The position numbers were made by a program, and so were the translations under genes. Positions 1-9,822 of a DNA stretch of 17,552 nt are shown piece by piece. The number at the start of each line of letters is the position of its first letter. Position 1 is the first letter of the stretch. The notes beneath the pieces are model-generated. The model searched no databases. It was given only the letters and a program-made list of their open reading frames with translations, and was not told the DNA's origin. Origin of the DNA: Acanthaster planci (taxonomy: Eukaryota > Echinodermata > Asteroidea > Valvatida > Acanthasteridae); the NCBI RefSeq assembly GCF_001949145.1, contig NW_019091360.1:1374066-1391617 (forward strand), in the 5' to 3' direction.

Positions 1-1733
1 TGTCACTTGTCGAAGTACTTATACATGTACATTAAAATCTTGACAACTGAACCTCAGGGGAATGAAGTTATCCTGAAAAAGTATTTATTAAACTAAACCA
101 CTTCATCGTGGTACGTACCTTCATGAGGCAAAACTTTCGTATTGCTTACTCATTTAACAACATGAAACGCTGCAATTTTTTTCACTTGGGCTTCCCTATG
201 TGTGGTCACATGACCTTTCTTTTTACGGTCACATGGCCGCTGCAGTGTCAGCGATTGGACTGCCTGAAGGGGACTACAATTGGGCCCGTGTTGCAATCAG
301 GTTAGCTTCAGCATCTTGAAAGCCAGGACTACACAGTTGCAGCTACATGTACGTTGATGCAACGTGCTGGTCCTCGTCAGAAAAGAAATGAACTTGCGAT
401 GACTCCTAACCCTATATAGACTTCGGATACTTTCAACGCCATTTAAAGCATTTTGGTGGTGGTTTTTTTGAATCAGAAACATGTACAGTGTAATGGTGTG
501 GGCATTGTTCGAGTTACGGTGGTATTTTTGTACATAAAACTTTGAGCCTTTTAACCTGTGACGTACAGATTTGTTTTTCTGTTTCATACACCCACAAAAA
601 ATTGGCAAACTGAAGGTAACAATTTCGTTTGATAAAAAGGTAGGAAAGATTAACTCCGACGTTTAGAACAATGTACTGCTTGCTTCCTATGTACCAAAAT
701 GAACCGTGTTTCGGGCACATGATCCACCGGGTCGCGCGCAATGTCATTTGTTATTAGGCGATCTCTTTTCCGGGTACCCGGGTACCCGATGTTAACAAAA
801 AACGGGTGCCCAGTTCTACAAATACCCGCAAATGCACACCTATACCTCATACACATGTACAATGTACAACAATGCAAGGCCTACCATACTGTGCATGTAC
901 ATGCCCAACTCCCTGAAGGTACAAATCCAATGACGCGGCAGAAGCTCTTTCCTCTCCACTCCCCATTCCTGAATGGCTCGGAGGAGATGGCACCTCCTGC
1001 ATTCAAGGCTGCAGTTAAACGTACAGGTACCCTGGGGTTACTGGAGTGGTTAACGTGTTGGAGACAGACAGGCTGCCTGCGGCAAGCACGAATGAACTTG
1101 CAGCAATGGAGGTGCGATCTACATGTACATGTACTTCAGCAAGCAGCCATTCAGAACACTGATGCTGTCACTCTTTGAAGAACATGCAGTGGTAAAACCA
1201 TACCAAACATACAGTACATGCCAACAGACTGACGGTTGAGGAAGACGGCAACAACATACATGTACATCGACGTGTACATGTATAAAATGAGAACCCAGGA
1301 TAAAAAGCATACATATGTAAAGAACCCCCTAGCAGCATGGGCAACAGCATGTTTCATAAACTCAATCACAGAAACAAAACAGGAAGTTGTCAATTTATGA
1401 TATGAAGATTCCCACTCCCTCCCCCCAAAAAAATGAAAATGAAGAAAACAACAAAAGCAGCGAATTTCAACGTTATTTCTAGCGAAAGGCTTTTTTCCAG
1501 GGGGCAACATTCTCTATAAGGATTTTCAGGAGGAAAAACCCTCACTTGAATTTTTATCACTTTTGGGGAGGGGGTGTTTTGCCTTACATGTACTTACAGT
1601 CCATCATAATTCATCTAACAAAACAAACAAAACAAGTTATTAGTTTCTTTAATAAGCTATTAATTTCAATGCCCTTGCACATGTACATAAGTTTCAATAC
1701 ACATGCACATGTATAAGTAATCTGGAATATTCA
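1..1733. other. No gene recognised; ACATGTA-rich non-coding DNA
   Basis: Open frames here are short and unlike known families. The longest (741-1178, plus, 145 codons) starts in a repeat-like stretch with the perfect palindrome CGGGTACCCGGGTACCCG at 772-789 and has no recognisable domain. Two E-box-like GGTCACATG sites lie at 204-212 and 228-236. At least eleven ACATGTA motifs fall before 1720. Confidence 0.5.
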
Positions 1734-1833
1734 GTCAGAGGAGTTGACCCCTATCTGATGACAATCCTTGGTGTGCCATTGTACACGCACTGTAAGGCTG
1801 CATAATGTGGCTATAGTGTGGTAACCTGCTTAC

Positions 1834-1906
1834 CTCGTTTGTTGGAGTGAAAGGCACGCGATGGCCGAGTATCAACCATGAGCTGAAGCACCCCCTCATC
1901 AGTTGA
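1834..1906 (-). CDS. Weak candidate exon, unassigned protein
   Basis: Minus strand: an acceptor-like CCCCTTGCAG, 73 nt of open frame and a strong consensus donor GAG|GTAAGC. The peptide would read STDEGVLQLMVDTRPSRAF and on. The frame also stays open upstream to an ATG at 1999, with an in-frame TGA just before it. Local GC is higher than in the flanks. I do not recognise the protein. It could be a real exon of an unknown minus-strand gene, a decayed transposon fragment, or chance. Confidence 0.2.
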
Positions 1907-2009
1907 CTGCAAGGGGATAGTTGGTCTTGAACCAGCAAAGTGCAGTCCCCCACCAAAGGAGCCCCTGATGCTAGACAGATTGCACCCTCTCTTGATCATG
2001 CTCTGGGCT

Positions 2010-4179
2010 CATTGTTGAAGGCAGCATCAACAATGGTCACTACGCTGTATGCTTAGCAGTGGGTAGACCATCCATGGAAGCAGCCATGCTAATGGATGGG
2101 CAACCTGCAAAATATAAAAGAAGTCCGATTCACAACAAAACTATAAATCCAAGTCTCAGAACGAGCATCTCACTTGCCAAATTCTTTGCTTGACAACCAA
2201 AGGTTAGGTTTTACAAGCGTATTGTTTGTTCAAGAAAACAAACTGATTAAATATGTGACTGTATTACAATTTGAAACCATCACAAATTCTCCAACAAATC
2301 AGGCCACCATAACAACTGGCATTTATGTAAAAATTTCGGCATCACTCCAACACTGCAGAATCTAGTGCACACGTACACGAACATGTACAGCACACAGAAG
2401 AATAGAATACACATACATGGCTTTGGTCCAAACTTTGTACATGTAGAGTTTTTGAGGCAAACCATGGTACATGTACGTGTAAAAATAAGTACTTTTAACA
2501 GACACAAAATAGCCTCACTTTATGATAAAGGTGTTAGATGACTTGTTATTTACTCTGTTTTCCGGTCTTCTGCTTAAAGATGCCCTCCGAAGAGAGAACA
2601 TGTTGAATCGCAATTTCATTTTCTTGGCAGACAAATTCTTTAATTGACGTCTGAAACAATCCTTAAAAATGTCTGCTTTCTTAGGTCTAATTACCCAAGC
2701 ATTATGGCCACCTGATTAGGACTGAAATATTTTAGTGATAAGTAGTGTTAGAAATTTTAAATATCCTTGAAAATTTCTTGAAGTTGTTGAAATGCAACAA
2801 ATTTGAGACAATCATGCCAATGTCATTATTTGCCACTACATGTACATGTTCCCCATGATGAAAGCATGATTGGTACAAACCCATAATAATGGAAATTGGG
2901 GACACACTTTATGCACGAAAGCAGTTTTTCAGTGCAGAGGTAAGAGGTCCATGTCCTGATTTCACCCCCTCCCCGGGACACTTTCACAGGTAAAAAGTCT
3001 TTTGACACTTTTGGCCAACGAGGCTGGGAACCCAGCAACGGATATCCATGGGCATAGTACAATATATGCATAGTACAGTACCGATAGGTATGGACAGTCA
3101 TGGAAAATTTACAAAAATACAGAAAAAAAATTACATTAAAAATTACTCAGACGTACCCAAAGTTGTGACTTTCATTCTGTTGTTTTTATGAAACTAATCT
3201 GAATTAAGGCCGTATGTTATTGATGAATGCGTGAAACTGGGTGAATACTGCTAATTGCTACTACACGTAGTAGGCCTTCCTTACTGAATTATCGGCAACG
3301 CAAAATGAGACACTTATGATGCAGTGAGAATATAGTTACAGCGATAATGTACAAACCGTGTAGCAGAGCCCCGTAACGAGGCATACTTTAAATACTGGCA
3401 TTATGACTTCATAATACCTACTGTTGAACCTTTGTGAACAATTTCGTTCGAAATTCACAACCGGCGGTGTCTGAAAGTTGGGCAAGAATTCAGCTGAGTG
3501 TTCCCAAACATGGCAAACTTGAAAAAGAATCTCAGAAAATCCAAGAAACATTTAAAAATTCTAAAATATCTCCACTTACATTTACACACCTAACCACAAG
3601 TCTGTCACAAAATGATTGTAATATTTTTGGCACATTTTTAATAAAAAAGTTCATTTTGCACTTATGAACAAATTGGAAAATTACGCCAAAATGGAATTTC
3701 ATCGGAACTTTGAAGTGAGTAAAACTGAGACTTTAGAATCAGAAATTGGGAGTTTTAATGAAATTTCACTTTACACGTATTTGCGGTAAAAAAAATTTCC
3801 CCTTCAAATCGGAAATGCTCTTGTCGTTGACCTCAAAGATGTCATCTTGTTCAAATAGTAATTTAAACTGTATGTTAATGTCCTGGAGACGATGTCACAG
3901 TGCGCTGACCCAGCAGACCACTCACGAACACGTGCCCATGCCAAAGAACGTGTGATGGAAATGTGCCAACTAGTCTATAGGTCCTGGTCGATTACACTAC
4001 ATTTTGTTTCCCATCAGCTGATGATGGAGGCACTTTTTAACTGTTCCCTGCAAACGACATTAATGTACTCCCTCTGGACTGAAACCATTTGCGAGCAAAG
4101 CTCCCTTTCTTTTATTCCACACTCGAGGCAAAGCTTAAGCCCAATCAAAACCCGTCCTTTTGTCACGTGTGAGTTTCGG
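2010..4179. other. AT-rich DNA without a recognised gene
   Basis: No conserved frame or splice-consistent exon was found on either strand. It contains short hairpins (for example CCATCC at 2070 with GGATGG at 2094), several ACATGTA motifs between 2380 and 2850, and none afterwards. The open frame at 3892-4353 runs into the SINE and is not credible as a gene. Confidence 0.5.
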
Positions 4180-4552
4180 CTGTTCGGGGAGTCGGGTTGG
4201 CATGGTAGTTCTTTCCTCGACTTCCACCTCTGTGGTCTTGGGTTCGATTCCCGGCCCGGTCCACATGTGGATTGGGTTTTCAGTCCTTACCTGAATCCGT
4301 GGGTTTTACCCAGACTGTTCCTCTGGGGTTTCCTCCAACCCCTAAAACTGTAACTGCTTCTTATTGTCTCCTTTTTACTGATGTTGGTGAATGTGGGACA
4401 TTTGGCGGCTGCCAGAGGCACCCTTGTATGCCATCGGCTCAACCAAGTTTAAATGTATTTATTGTTCCACGCCTAATGTCTTCATTGTAGAGCGCATTTG
4501 AACATTTATTAAATTTGCACTATATAAATGAATAAATTATTATTAATTATTT
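4180..4552 (+). mobile_element. tRNA-derived SINE
   Basis: A perfect pol III B box, GGTTCGATTCC, lies at 4241-4251, preceded by a degenerate A box TGGCATGGTAG at 4198-4208, the spacing expected of a tRNA-derived promoter. The body carries a CCTCTGGGGTTTCCTCCAACC block, and the 3' end (4487-4552) has GAGCGCATTTG, then GCACTATATAAATGAATAAA and a TTATTATTAATTATTT tail. That tail resembles the GCGCTATATAAAT...(TTA)n end shared by several animal SINEs that borrow a LINE's 3' end. The A box is weak and CpG sites look eroded, so it is probably an old, inactive copy. The 5' limit is approximate and I could not define a target-site duplication. Confidence 0.8.
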
Positions 4553-5257
4553 GATGCATCTTACTCCCCTAAACTCTTGTCCAATGAGAGAATTAATAAT
4601 AAAGATTTTTTTCCAGCAACCATTCAGCGACATCATTTGAGAATGTCACCCAGTAGTCTAAAAATCAACGCCCTGCATACACCCAGAACTGTGGGGTCCA
4701 ACATCCTCTGTGCTCCCACGAACCCCACAGAAAAAGGAGCTTTTTTGCCACAGGCTTTTTGCCATGATGTTTAACACTAACAGGGCATGAACAGGGATTT
4801 TATTCTGGTTGTGTTGCCATAGAAATGCTGCTCCATTGCCCCCAAGAGTTCTGTGTAAGATAGCTTATATACCTTCATACCAACTATCAAGAAAAGAAAA
4901 CGGCCAAAAACCATGCCATTTTCCTAAACAAGGTGCAAATATTTCCCCCTCAGCGTCCGAGAATCATGCGGTTCACATGTGTACTTGCGAAGATGAGCCG
5001 TGACCAAACAGTAGACTACGGCTGCGATCGATATGTATGGAAATTGGCTGCAGCCGCTTTCCGTACGTGTCTGTGTAATTTTTAGCCGCGCAGTTGAAAT
5101 GGCGGTAGGCTGCGGCGCGCTGGGGGTTACACTGACCAATCACATGGCTCCTCATTATTTATGCCCGAATGGCAGGAATGACAAGCAACAGCCATTGGGT
5201 GCCAGTGCGAGTGAGTATGCTGTAGCACCGTTAACTCTTTCTGTTAAGGCTGCACCT

Positions 5258-5402
5258 GGATGCAGGCAAAGACCGCTGCCTGTTTGCATCCACATACAGC
5301 CTCAACAGAAATTCTTCACGTTGCAACAGTGCGTAGTCAACCATTTGGTTGCGGCTTGTCTTTGCACTGATCGGGAAATATTTGCACCTTTCTTTGGAAA
5401 AG
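5258..5402 (+). repeat. Direct repeat, copy 1 (arm segment of the foldback element)
   Basis: This matches 5597-5742 in the same orientation, offset about 339 bp. Shared blocks include GTTGCAACAGTGC, AGTCAACCATTTGGTTGCGG and GGGAAATATTTGCACCTTT (copy 2 has AGGAAATATTT). Both copies begin with an imperfect hairpin around CAAAGACCGCTGCCTGTTTG. Copy 1 therefore repeats the inner part of the right arm. Confidence 0.75.
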
Positions 5403-5600
5403 TGACAAGCAACATGGCCATTGATGGTGGTATCCATGTGCATTATTCGAAAGTTAATGTTTGGATAACCAGAACGAATTTTTTTCTAAACAGGAACATT
5501 TATTTCCGTCAGTCTGTGTTTTGGAAAATAATCAATGTTAATTTTGTAAAACTTCCTATTGTCTCTGGCTTTGTACGCCATTGCTCTACTTTTTGCAGAT
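5400..5600 (+). repeat. Family X repeat, partial copy A
   Basis: Starts AGTGACAAGCAACATGG and runs through CTAAACAGGAACATTTATTT, GTCAGTCTGTGTT, GTTAATTTTGTAAAACTTCC and CTCTACTTTTTGCAG. These blocks recur in the same order at 6536-7415 (split), 7635-7822 and 9826-9888. It lacks the end portion present in copies B-D. Not recognised as a named family. Confidence 0.75.
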
Positions 5601-5742
5601 GCGGACAAAGATCGTTGCCTGTCTGCATCCAAGTATGGCCTCTATAGAAACTGTTAACGTTGCAACAGTGCATAGTCAACCATTTGGTTGCGGCTTGTCT
5701 TCACACTGATCAGGAAATATTTGCACCTTTTTTTGGAAAACG
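5597..5742 (+). repeat. Direct repeat, copy 2 (inner right arm)
   Basis: Partner of 5258-5402; together they bracket the partial family X copy at 5400-5600. Its inverse is in the left arm near 4900-5030, so this segment exists three times within the element. Confidence 0.75.
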
Positions 5743-5984
5743 GCATGGTTTAGGCCCACATTTTTCTTGGTACTCAGTATGAAGTTATGTACAGTAAGTT
5801 ACAGGTATCTTACATAGAACTCTTGGGGGAAATGGAGCAGCATTACTATCGGAACACAACCAGAATAAAACCCCTGTTTGTGCCCTGTTAAACGTCAAGT
5901 ACAGTCTATGGCAAAAAAGGCTTGTTTTCTGCGAGGTTCATGGGAGCGGGGCAGATGTTGGACCCCACAGTTCTAGGGGTATGC

Positions 5985-6235
5985 CCTACCCTCTTTCACC
6001 ACAGTCTTTCTTATATCAAAGAGAATATTTTTTCCCCCTCTCTTTCCCCTTAATCGTCTTCTCCTTTCTCGAAATTTGTACGTAATTTATCTCCCCCAAT
6101 TTTTCCCCCCTCTGTTCAGACCTTGCCATGCCTCCAAGGCTCTCCCCTTGCTATTTCGTTTGTGTCCTAGGTCGAAAGTTGTCTTCATATAGCTTGTTTT
6201 TATATTTTTGTTGATGTCAATAAAGTTATTTTAAA
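5985..6235 (+). mobile_element. Probable non-LTR retrotransposon 3' end
   Basis: A strongly pyrimidine-rich stretch (about 6000-6150) leads into TTGTTGATGTCAATAAAGTT, with AATAAA at 6219-6224 and a short A/T tail. This layout is typical of 5'-truncated LINE 3' UTRs. No reverse transcriptase frame is present. The clade cannot be given from the sequence alone. Confidence 0.45.
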
Positions 6236-6329
6236 CCCAACAACCTACATGTAGCTAGGTGAGTTGTTTCATAAAATTTGACCTTGTTTCCCTTTTAAAG
6301 GAACATGGGCGCTAATGTCAACGAACGTC

Positions 6330-6361
6330 GCGAAATGGGGATGAGGCGAAGTGGGGATGCG
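6330..6361 (+). repeat. 16-bp tandem repeat, two units
   Basis: GCGAAATGGGGATGAG followed at once by GCGAAGTGGGGATGCG, 14 of 16 bases alike, in a small CpG-rich island (about 6308-6385) just left of family X copy B. Confidence 0.7.
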
Positions 6362-6664
6362 GCAACGGGGTTAGGGACGAAGTGACCACACCTAGGCTAA
6401 TGACCTATGACAGTTACACACAACTCTGGCTGAGTTCGGGGGGCTTGTTCTCATTCATTGACAAACAGCTTGATTTACTGTTCTTGGGTCAGCCGCTCGA
6501 ACATCGGGAATGTACAACCGGTTATCACTGTACTAAGTGACAAGCAACACGGCGATCCATGTACATGTATGTTATTTGAAAGATAATGTTTGGACAACTG
6601 GGCTGAACTTTTTCCTAAACAGGAACATTCATTTCTGTCAGTCTGTGTTATGGAAAATAATTAA

Positions 6665-6802
6665 CCCTCCTAAGCAAAGATATGTTTTTGACAGTTTTCA
6701 TATCAGTCAAAATCAGTCAAATTTTCCATATGTGTCTGTGTACTGGGACAAATCAAGTGGAAGGACTTTTTGACTGTTGTTATGGTTAGAGCAGCAGGAG
6801 GG
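6665..6802. mobile_element. piggyBac-like MITE (138 bp) with TTAA duplication
   Basis: The element begins CCCTCCT and ends AGGAGGG, and is flanked by TTAA on both sides (6661-6664 and 6803-6806). CCC ends with a TTAA target duplication are the signature of the piggyBac superfamily. Paralogous copy C reads AAATAATTAATGTTAATTTT at the matching place, with a single TTAA and no insert. Inside are repeated TCAGTCAAA motifs and an inverse copy TTTTTGACTG near the right end. Too short to code for a transposase. Confidence 0.8.
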
Positions 6803-6847
6803 TTAATATTAATTTTGTAAAACTTTCTACTGTCTCTAGCTTTGTTA

Positions 6848-7391
6848 GCCCCACTAGTGTGGCATGGACTCTCACTCCCGCTCCATCCTTAGCCACACAT
6901 CCGTATACGCAATTTGCATGTCGGCGTAGTGAAAAAGTTCAGCGCACCCTCTTATAATTGTAGCCGCAATTTTTATTGCACACAGAAATGAGAATTAGTT
7001 TCTCCGCTTTCTTAGCGTCATTTATTGAATGATTTCAATCACGTTGTTCTGGTATTTTGGCCTTCACCCATTCAATCTCACAGGCTCGCTCTTACAGTCG
7101 CCATCTTTAAAATAAGGTCGTTGAGCATTACGTCACTTGACCCCTCATCATCTCGACAGCTGTTCCATGTCAAGACATCTAAACTGCTGCTAAAGTTTTG
7201 GAAGAGCCCATTGGTACATGTAGTATCTTATCGCTCAGTCCGTGTATTACATATGTCTTGAGAAATTGCACCCACAATGATAAAAGGGTGCGTCAAAAAT
7301 GTTCAGTATGCCGACACGAAATTGCGTATACGGATGTGTGGCTAAGGACCGGATGGATCGGGAGTGAGAGTCCATGCCACACTAGTAGGGC
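6848..7391. mobile_element. 544-bp MITE with ~115-bp TIRs and TA duplication
   Basis: Left end GCCCCACTAGTGTGG and right end CCACACTAGTAGGGC are inverses except one base. Inverted similarity runs inward about 115 bp (6848-6960 against 7270-7391) and includes GGCATGGACTCTCACTCCCG, CCACACATCCGTATACGCAA and a CACCCT[CT]TTAT block. A TA flanks both ends (6846-6847 and 7392-7393), as expected for Tc1/mariner-type elements. Copies A, C and D read straight through the site (for example GCTTTGTAAGCCATCTCTCTAC in D). The middle shows no transposase, so it is non-autonomous. Confidence 0.85.
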
Positions 7392-7521
7392 TAGCCATCG
7401 CTCTACTTTTTGCAGCTGTTCGAAAAACAAAATCTCACGAGTTTTCCGTGTGTTCCTGTAAAAGTTCAAACCCTGACAAGGAGGTGGTGTGTGATCCTAT
7501 TCCGATAACAGTGCTCTTGGC

Positions 7522-7960
7522 CGAGTTCGGGCGACTTGTTCTCGTACATGTATGTTCACGAACAGCTTCATTTGTCGTTCTCGGGTCGGCTGCTTGAATA
7601 CAGGGAACGTACAATTGGTCATCGCTGGTAGTTTGTAACAAGCAACATGGCGGTGTCCATATCGTAGTAAACTATTCGAGAGTTAATGCTCGGACAACTG
7701 GGCCGAATTCTTTTCTATTTAAACAGGAAAATTCACTTCTGTGTTGTGAAAATAATTAATGTTAATTTTGCAAAACTGTCTATTGTCTCCAACTTTGTAA
7801 ACCATCTTTCTAGTTTTTGCAGCTGTTCAAAAATCAAAATCTCACGATTTTTTCTGTGTGTTCCTGTAAAACCCTGACGAGGAGGTGGTGTGTGATCCTG
7901 TTCCGAGAACAGTGTTCTTGAGTCGTGTTCCCGCCGTTCGAGCAAGGGAACAAGAAACCC
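7522..7960 (+). repeat. Family X repeat, copy C
   Basis: Uninterrupted unit, abutting copy B head to tail. Order of blocks: GAGTTCGGGCGACTTGTTCTC, ACAAGCAACATGGCGGT, AAACAGGAAAATTCACTTCT, TTAATTTTGCAAAACTGTC, AGTTTTTGCAGCTGTTCAAA, GACGAGGAGGTGGTGTGTGA, TTCTTGAGTCGTGTTCCC. Similarity to copy D continues a little beyond, through ACAAGAAACCCGTGTCA to about 7990. Several stop codons in all frames. Confidence 0.8.
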
Positions 7961-8697
7961 GTGTCATGTCAAGAACTGGCCTCCCAAACTCTACCTCTGT
8001 CTATGACCAATAATTAGACAGTAACCCCTTTAAAATATACTTTATTCAAATTAAAGAGTAAACATTTCTTTAGTGATAAAAAACATACCTTTTTAAGCTC
8101 ATATTTCCATGTCTTCTTGTTAAATTGTGACCTACACGTGCTATCGTCTGCGAACGTCCAGTTTTTCCTTTTCAAAATGGCGCCCCAAGGGCCCAACGCT
8201 ATGATTAGCGCCCTCTATTGACCTAATTTATAGCGCCCTCTAGGTTGCACTACGCCAAATACATGCCCTGAAAAACAGTGAAAAATCAGATAGAAATAGC
8301 GCCGCCTAGTGACTCTCCGGAAGAGGTTGACCTCCGTCGTGTTTTCCACTGGAAATTGAAAATTATGACCAGAAGTTCACTTTCCGTTTCAGTTTTATAG
8401 GGGTTAGCCACGTGATTTCTTTTATTCGCCTTTCCCCGAAGATACCCCCAAAATAGTAATAAAACTATGCGCTAAGGTTTGAATATACTTCTATCCAAAA
8501 TAGACCCACAAGTTGGGGCTTTTTACCCCGAACTGGAAACTGCCATTCCAAAATTAGGGATTTATAGAAATATTTCTATGATCCCTCCTGATTATGGCAT
8601 GTCTTATTGTAAAAACCCTCAGTGTCACATAATAATTACGAATGAGCTCGCGTGCAGAAATCAAGCAATTAGGTGGAATTCACCCACAGACATAATT

Positions 8698-8951
8698 GCA
8701 TAGACCGCCGGTCTTGTGCGTAAAACCGTGATTTTGAAAAGTATGGGCAAACAGCCACAGTAGACATCAGTGATGGCAGCGCGTCCAGTGCGCATTACGC
8801 GCAACGCATTTACATTGCCTGTATCTGTTTACCACTGACGTCATATAAAAAAATCTTATGACGTCCGTGCTGTTTACATGAATATATGCTTCCAAAGATT
8901 CGCAGATCACGAAAACCCCCGTAGTTTTGAATAGGGCCTAGCGGTCTATGC
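8698..8951. mobile_element. Small inverted-repeat element (~254 bp)
   Basis: GCATAGACCGC at 8698-8708 and its exact inverse GCGGTCTATGC at 8941-8951. Weak further similarity inward. It lies between the two groups of CTCF-like motifs and contains the CRE-type inverted pair at 8837-8865. No clear target duplication, so transposon identity is tentative. Confidence 0.45.
8836..8865. promoter_or_regulatory. CRE/ATF-type site pair in inverted repeat
   Basis: TGACGTCA (8836-8843) is a perfect CREB/ATF palindrome. GACGTCATA at 8837-8845 and TATGACGTC at 8857-8865 form an exact 9-bp inverted repeat with an A-rich spacer containing TATAAAA. It could be a promoter fragment, but no gene starts next to it. 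Confidence 0.35.
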
Positions 8952-8959
8952 GTTTATGT

Positions 8960-9822
8960 CTGTGAATGCACCCTCTCGAGGCAATGAAAACAGCACCCTC
9001 TGTTGAGAAAAAAAGAACTCCAAGGCAAATCCACAGAAGTATATATATATTTTTAAAAAGTTATACGTAGCTTTACGCTTCTTGAAATACAAAAACTGGC
9101 TTATTTAACAGAAATGAGAGGCAAAGAACTATACAGCGCCCTCTACTGAATGTCCAACAGCGTCCTCTCTTGAAAAAAGTGAGGATATAGCGCCCTCTAT
9201 TTATTGTCCAAACAATACTGTTTACTTAAAGAAAAAAAATCAATTAAAGTGAGAAGTAAATGAAATACATTGCAAGTTGAAGTTGGATTTAATTAAATTG
9301 TACACCAAGTCACTTGAAACGGCAATTTGTACTTGCAACAGTTTATTGTCTTTTTCTTCTGATATCCTTTGGAAACCAAACAGTGCAAAACCCTACCCTC
9401 CGATGTAAAAGAAAAGAACAAAATACAAAACAGAACAAAAACGAAAAGGGCACCACAAAACGCAAACTAACTCTCCAACTAGTAAATTCCACATACATGT
9501 ATTCCTCAGTCATTCAAAATGATACAAATGACCAAGTTGACAGACACATTCACAGCCTGGTAAGTTGGCCAACAACAGAGCAAGCTCAACTGAGGCACAT
9601 CACCTTGAATTGCAGTTCAAAGGAAGCAATTTCTCCCAAACTGATTTTTCCTCAAGGAACAAAAACGACCACTTTCTTTGCCATCACAAATTGGAGAGTT
9701 AAAAGGACTTTTATGAGGAAGACTTAGAACTGGACGAACACTAAACGCTTTGATAGATTAAGAAACTATTGCTCAAAAATCCTGCAGTGACTCTCGAAAT
9801 CCACCCAAAGCAGAGGGCTGTC
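8960..9822. other. No gene recognised
   Basis: Includes five of the CTCF-like motifs and a short (TA)n run near 9041-9050. A plus open frame at 9314-9727 (137 codons) has a hydrophobic start resembling a signal peptide, but it has no ATG (first codon TTG), is rich in K, N, Q and T, and matches nothing I know. I do not call it a gene. Confidence 0.5.

Larger units (their letters stand above)
4675..5984. mobile_element. Foldback-type DNA transposon, long inverted arms
   Basis: The left arm (about 4675-5030) and right arm (about 5657-5984) are inverted copies over roughly 330 bp. Shared blocks include AGAACTGTGGGGTCCAACAT, GGTTTTATTCTGGTTGTGTT (left arm has GATTTTATT), ATGCTGCTCCATT and GGTGCAAATATTTCC. 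Arms are diverged, with roughly three quarters of bases matching by eye and several small indels. The ends read GCATAC and GTATGC. A target-site duplication is not certain (CCCT is nearby on both sides but offset). The interior is a mosaic: a duplicated arm segment (5258-5402) and a partial copy of the family X repeat (5400-5600). No transposase is visible. The 204-codon plus frame at 5033-5647 runs through both repeats and is not a gene. Confidence 0.75.
6433..7521 (+). repeat. Family X repeat, copy B, split by two MITEs
   Basis: Segments 6433-6664, 6803-6847 and 7392-7521 together make one ~400-bp unit. It starts GAGTTCGGGGGGCTTGTTCTC and continues through GACAAGCAACACGG, CTAAACAGGAACATTCATTT, the first MITE, TTAATTTTGTAAAAC, the second MITE, then CTCTACTTTTTGCAGCTGTT and GGAGGTGGTGTGTGATCCTA. 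Copy C follows with no gap. No coding frame survives. The start of the unit resembles the inverse of the right end of copies C and D (GAGTTCGGG...TGTTCT), which hints at inverted termini and a non-autonomous DNA transposon; this is inference. Confidence 0.8.
8207..9199 (+). promoter_or_regulatory. Cluster of eight AGCGCCCTCTA-like motifs (CTCF-core-like)
   Basis: Same-orientation motifs at 8207-8217, 8232-8242, 8298-8308 (GCCGCC variant), 8967-8977 (GCACCCTCT), 8992-9002 (GCACCCTCT), 9135-9145, 9159-9169 (GCGTCCTCT) and 9189-9199. AGCGCCCTCTA is the inverse of the TAGAGGGCGCT core of the bilaterian CTCF motif. Binding is not shown. Alternatively these may be relics of one repeat type, since AGCGCCCTCTA-like strings are also common in invertebrate repeats. 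Confidence 0.4.

Noticed and set aside
204-236. Two GGTCACATG E-box-like sites as a promoter
   Set aside because: Only two short matches, no recognised gene start nearby; reported only in the regional description.
741-1178. 145-codon plus frame
   Set aside because: Composition looks random, it contains ACATGTA repeats in frame, and no family was recognised.
4198-4262. Possible functional tRNA gene
   Set aside because: Good B box but a degenerate A box, no acceptor stem pairing, and a SINE body and tail follow directly.
5033-5647. Longest open frame in the window (204 codons, plus)
   Set aside because: It runs through a duplicated foldback arm and a family X copy; its repeated QR[PS]LPVCI blocks come from the direct repeat, and paralogous copies are full of stops.
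9314-9727. 137-codon plus frame with a signal-peptide-like start
   Set aside because: No ATG start, low-complexity K/N/Q/T content, no recognisable domain and no supporting splice or promoter context.
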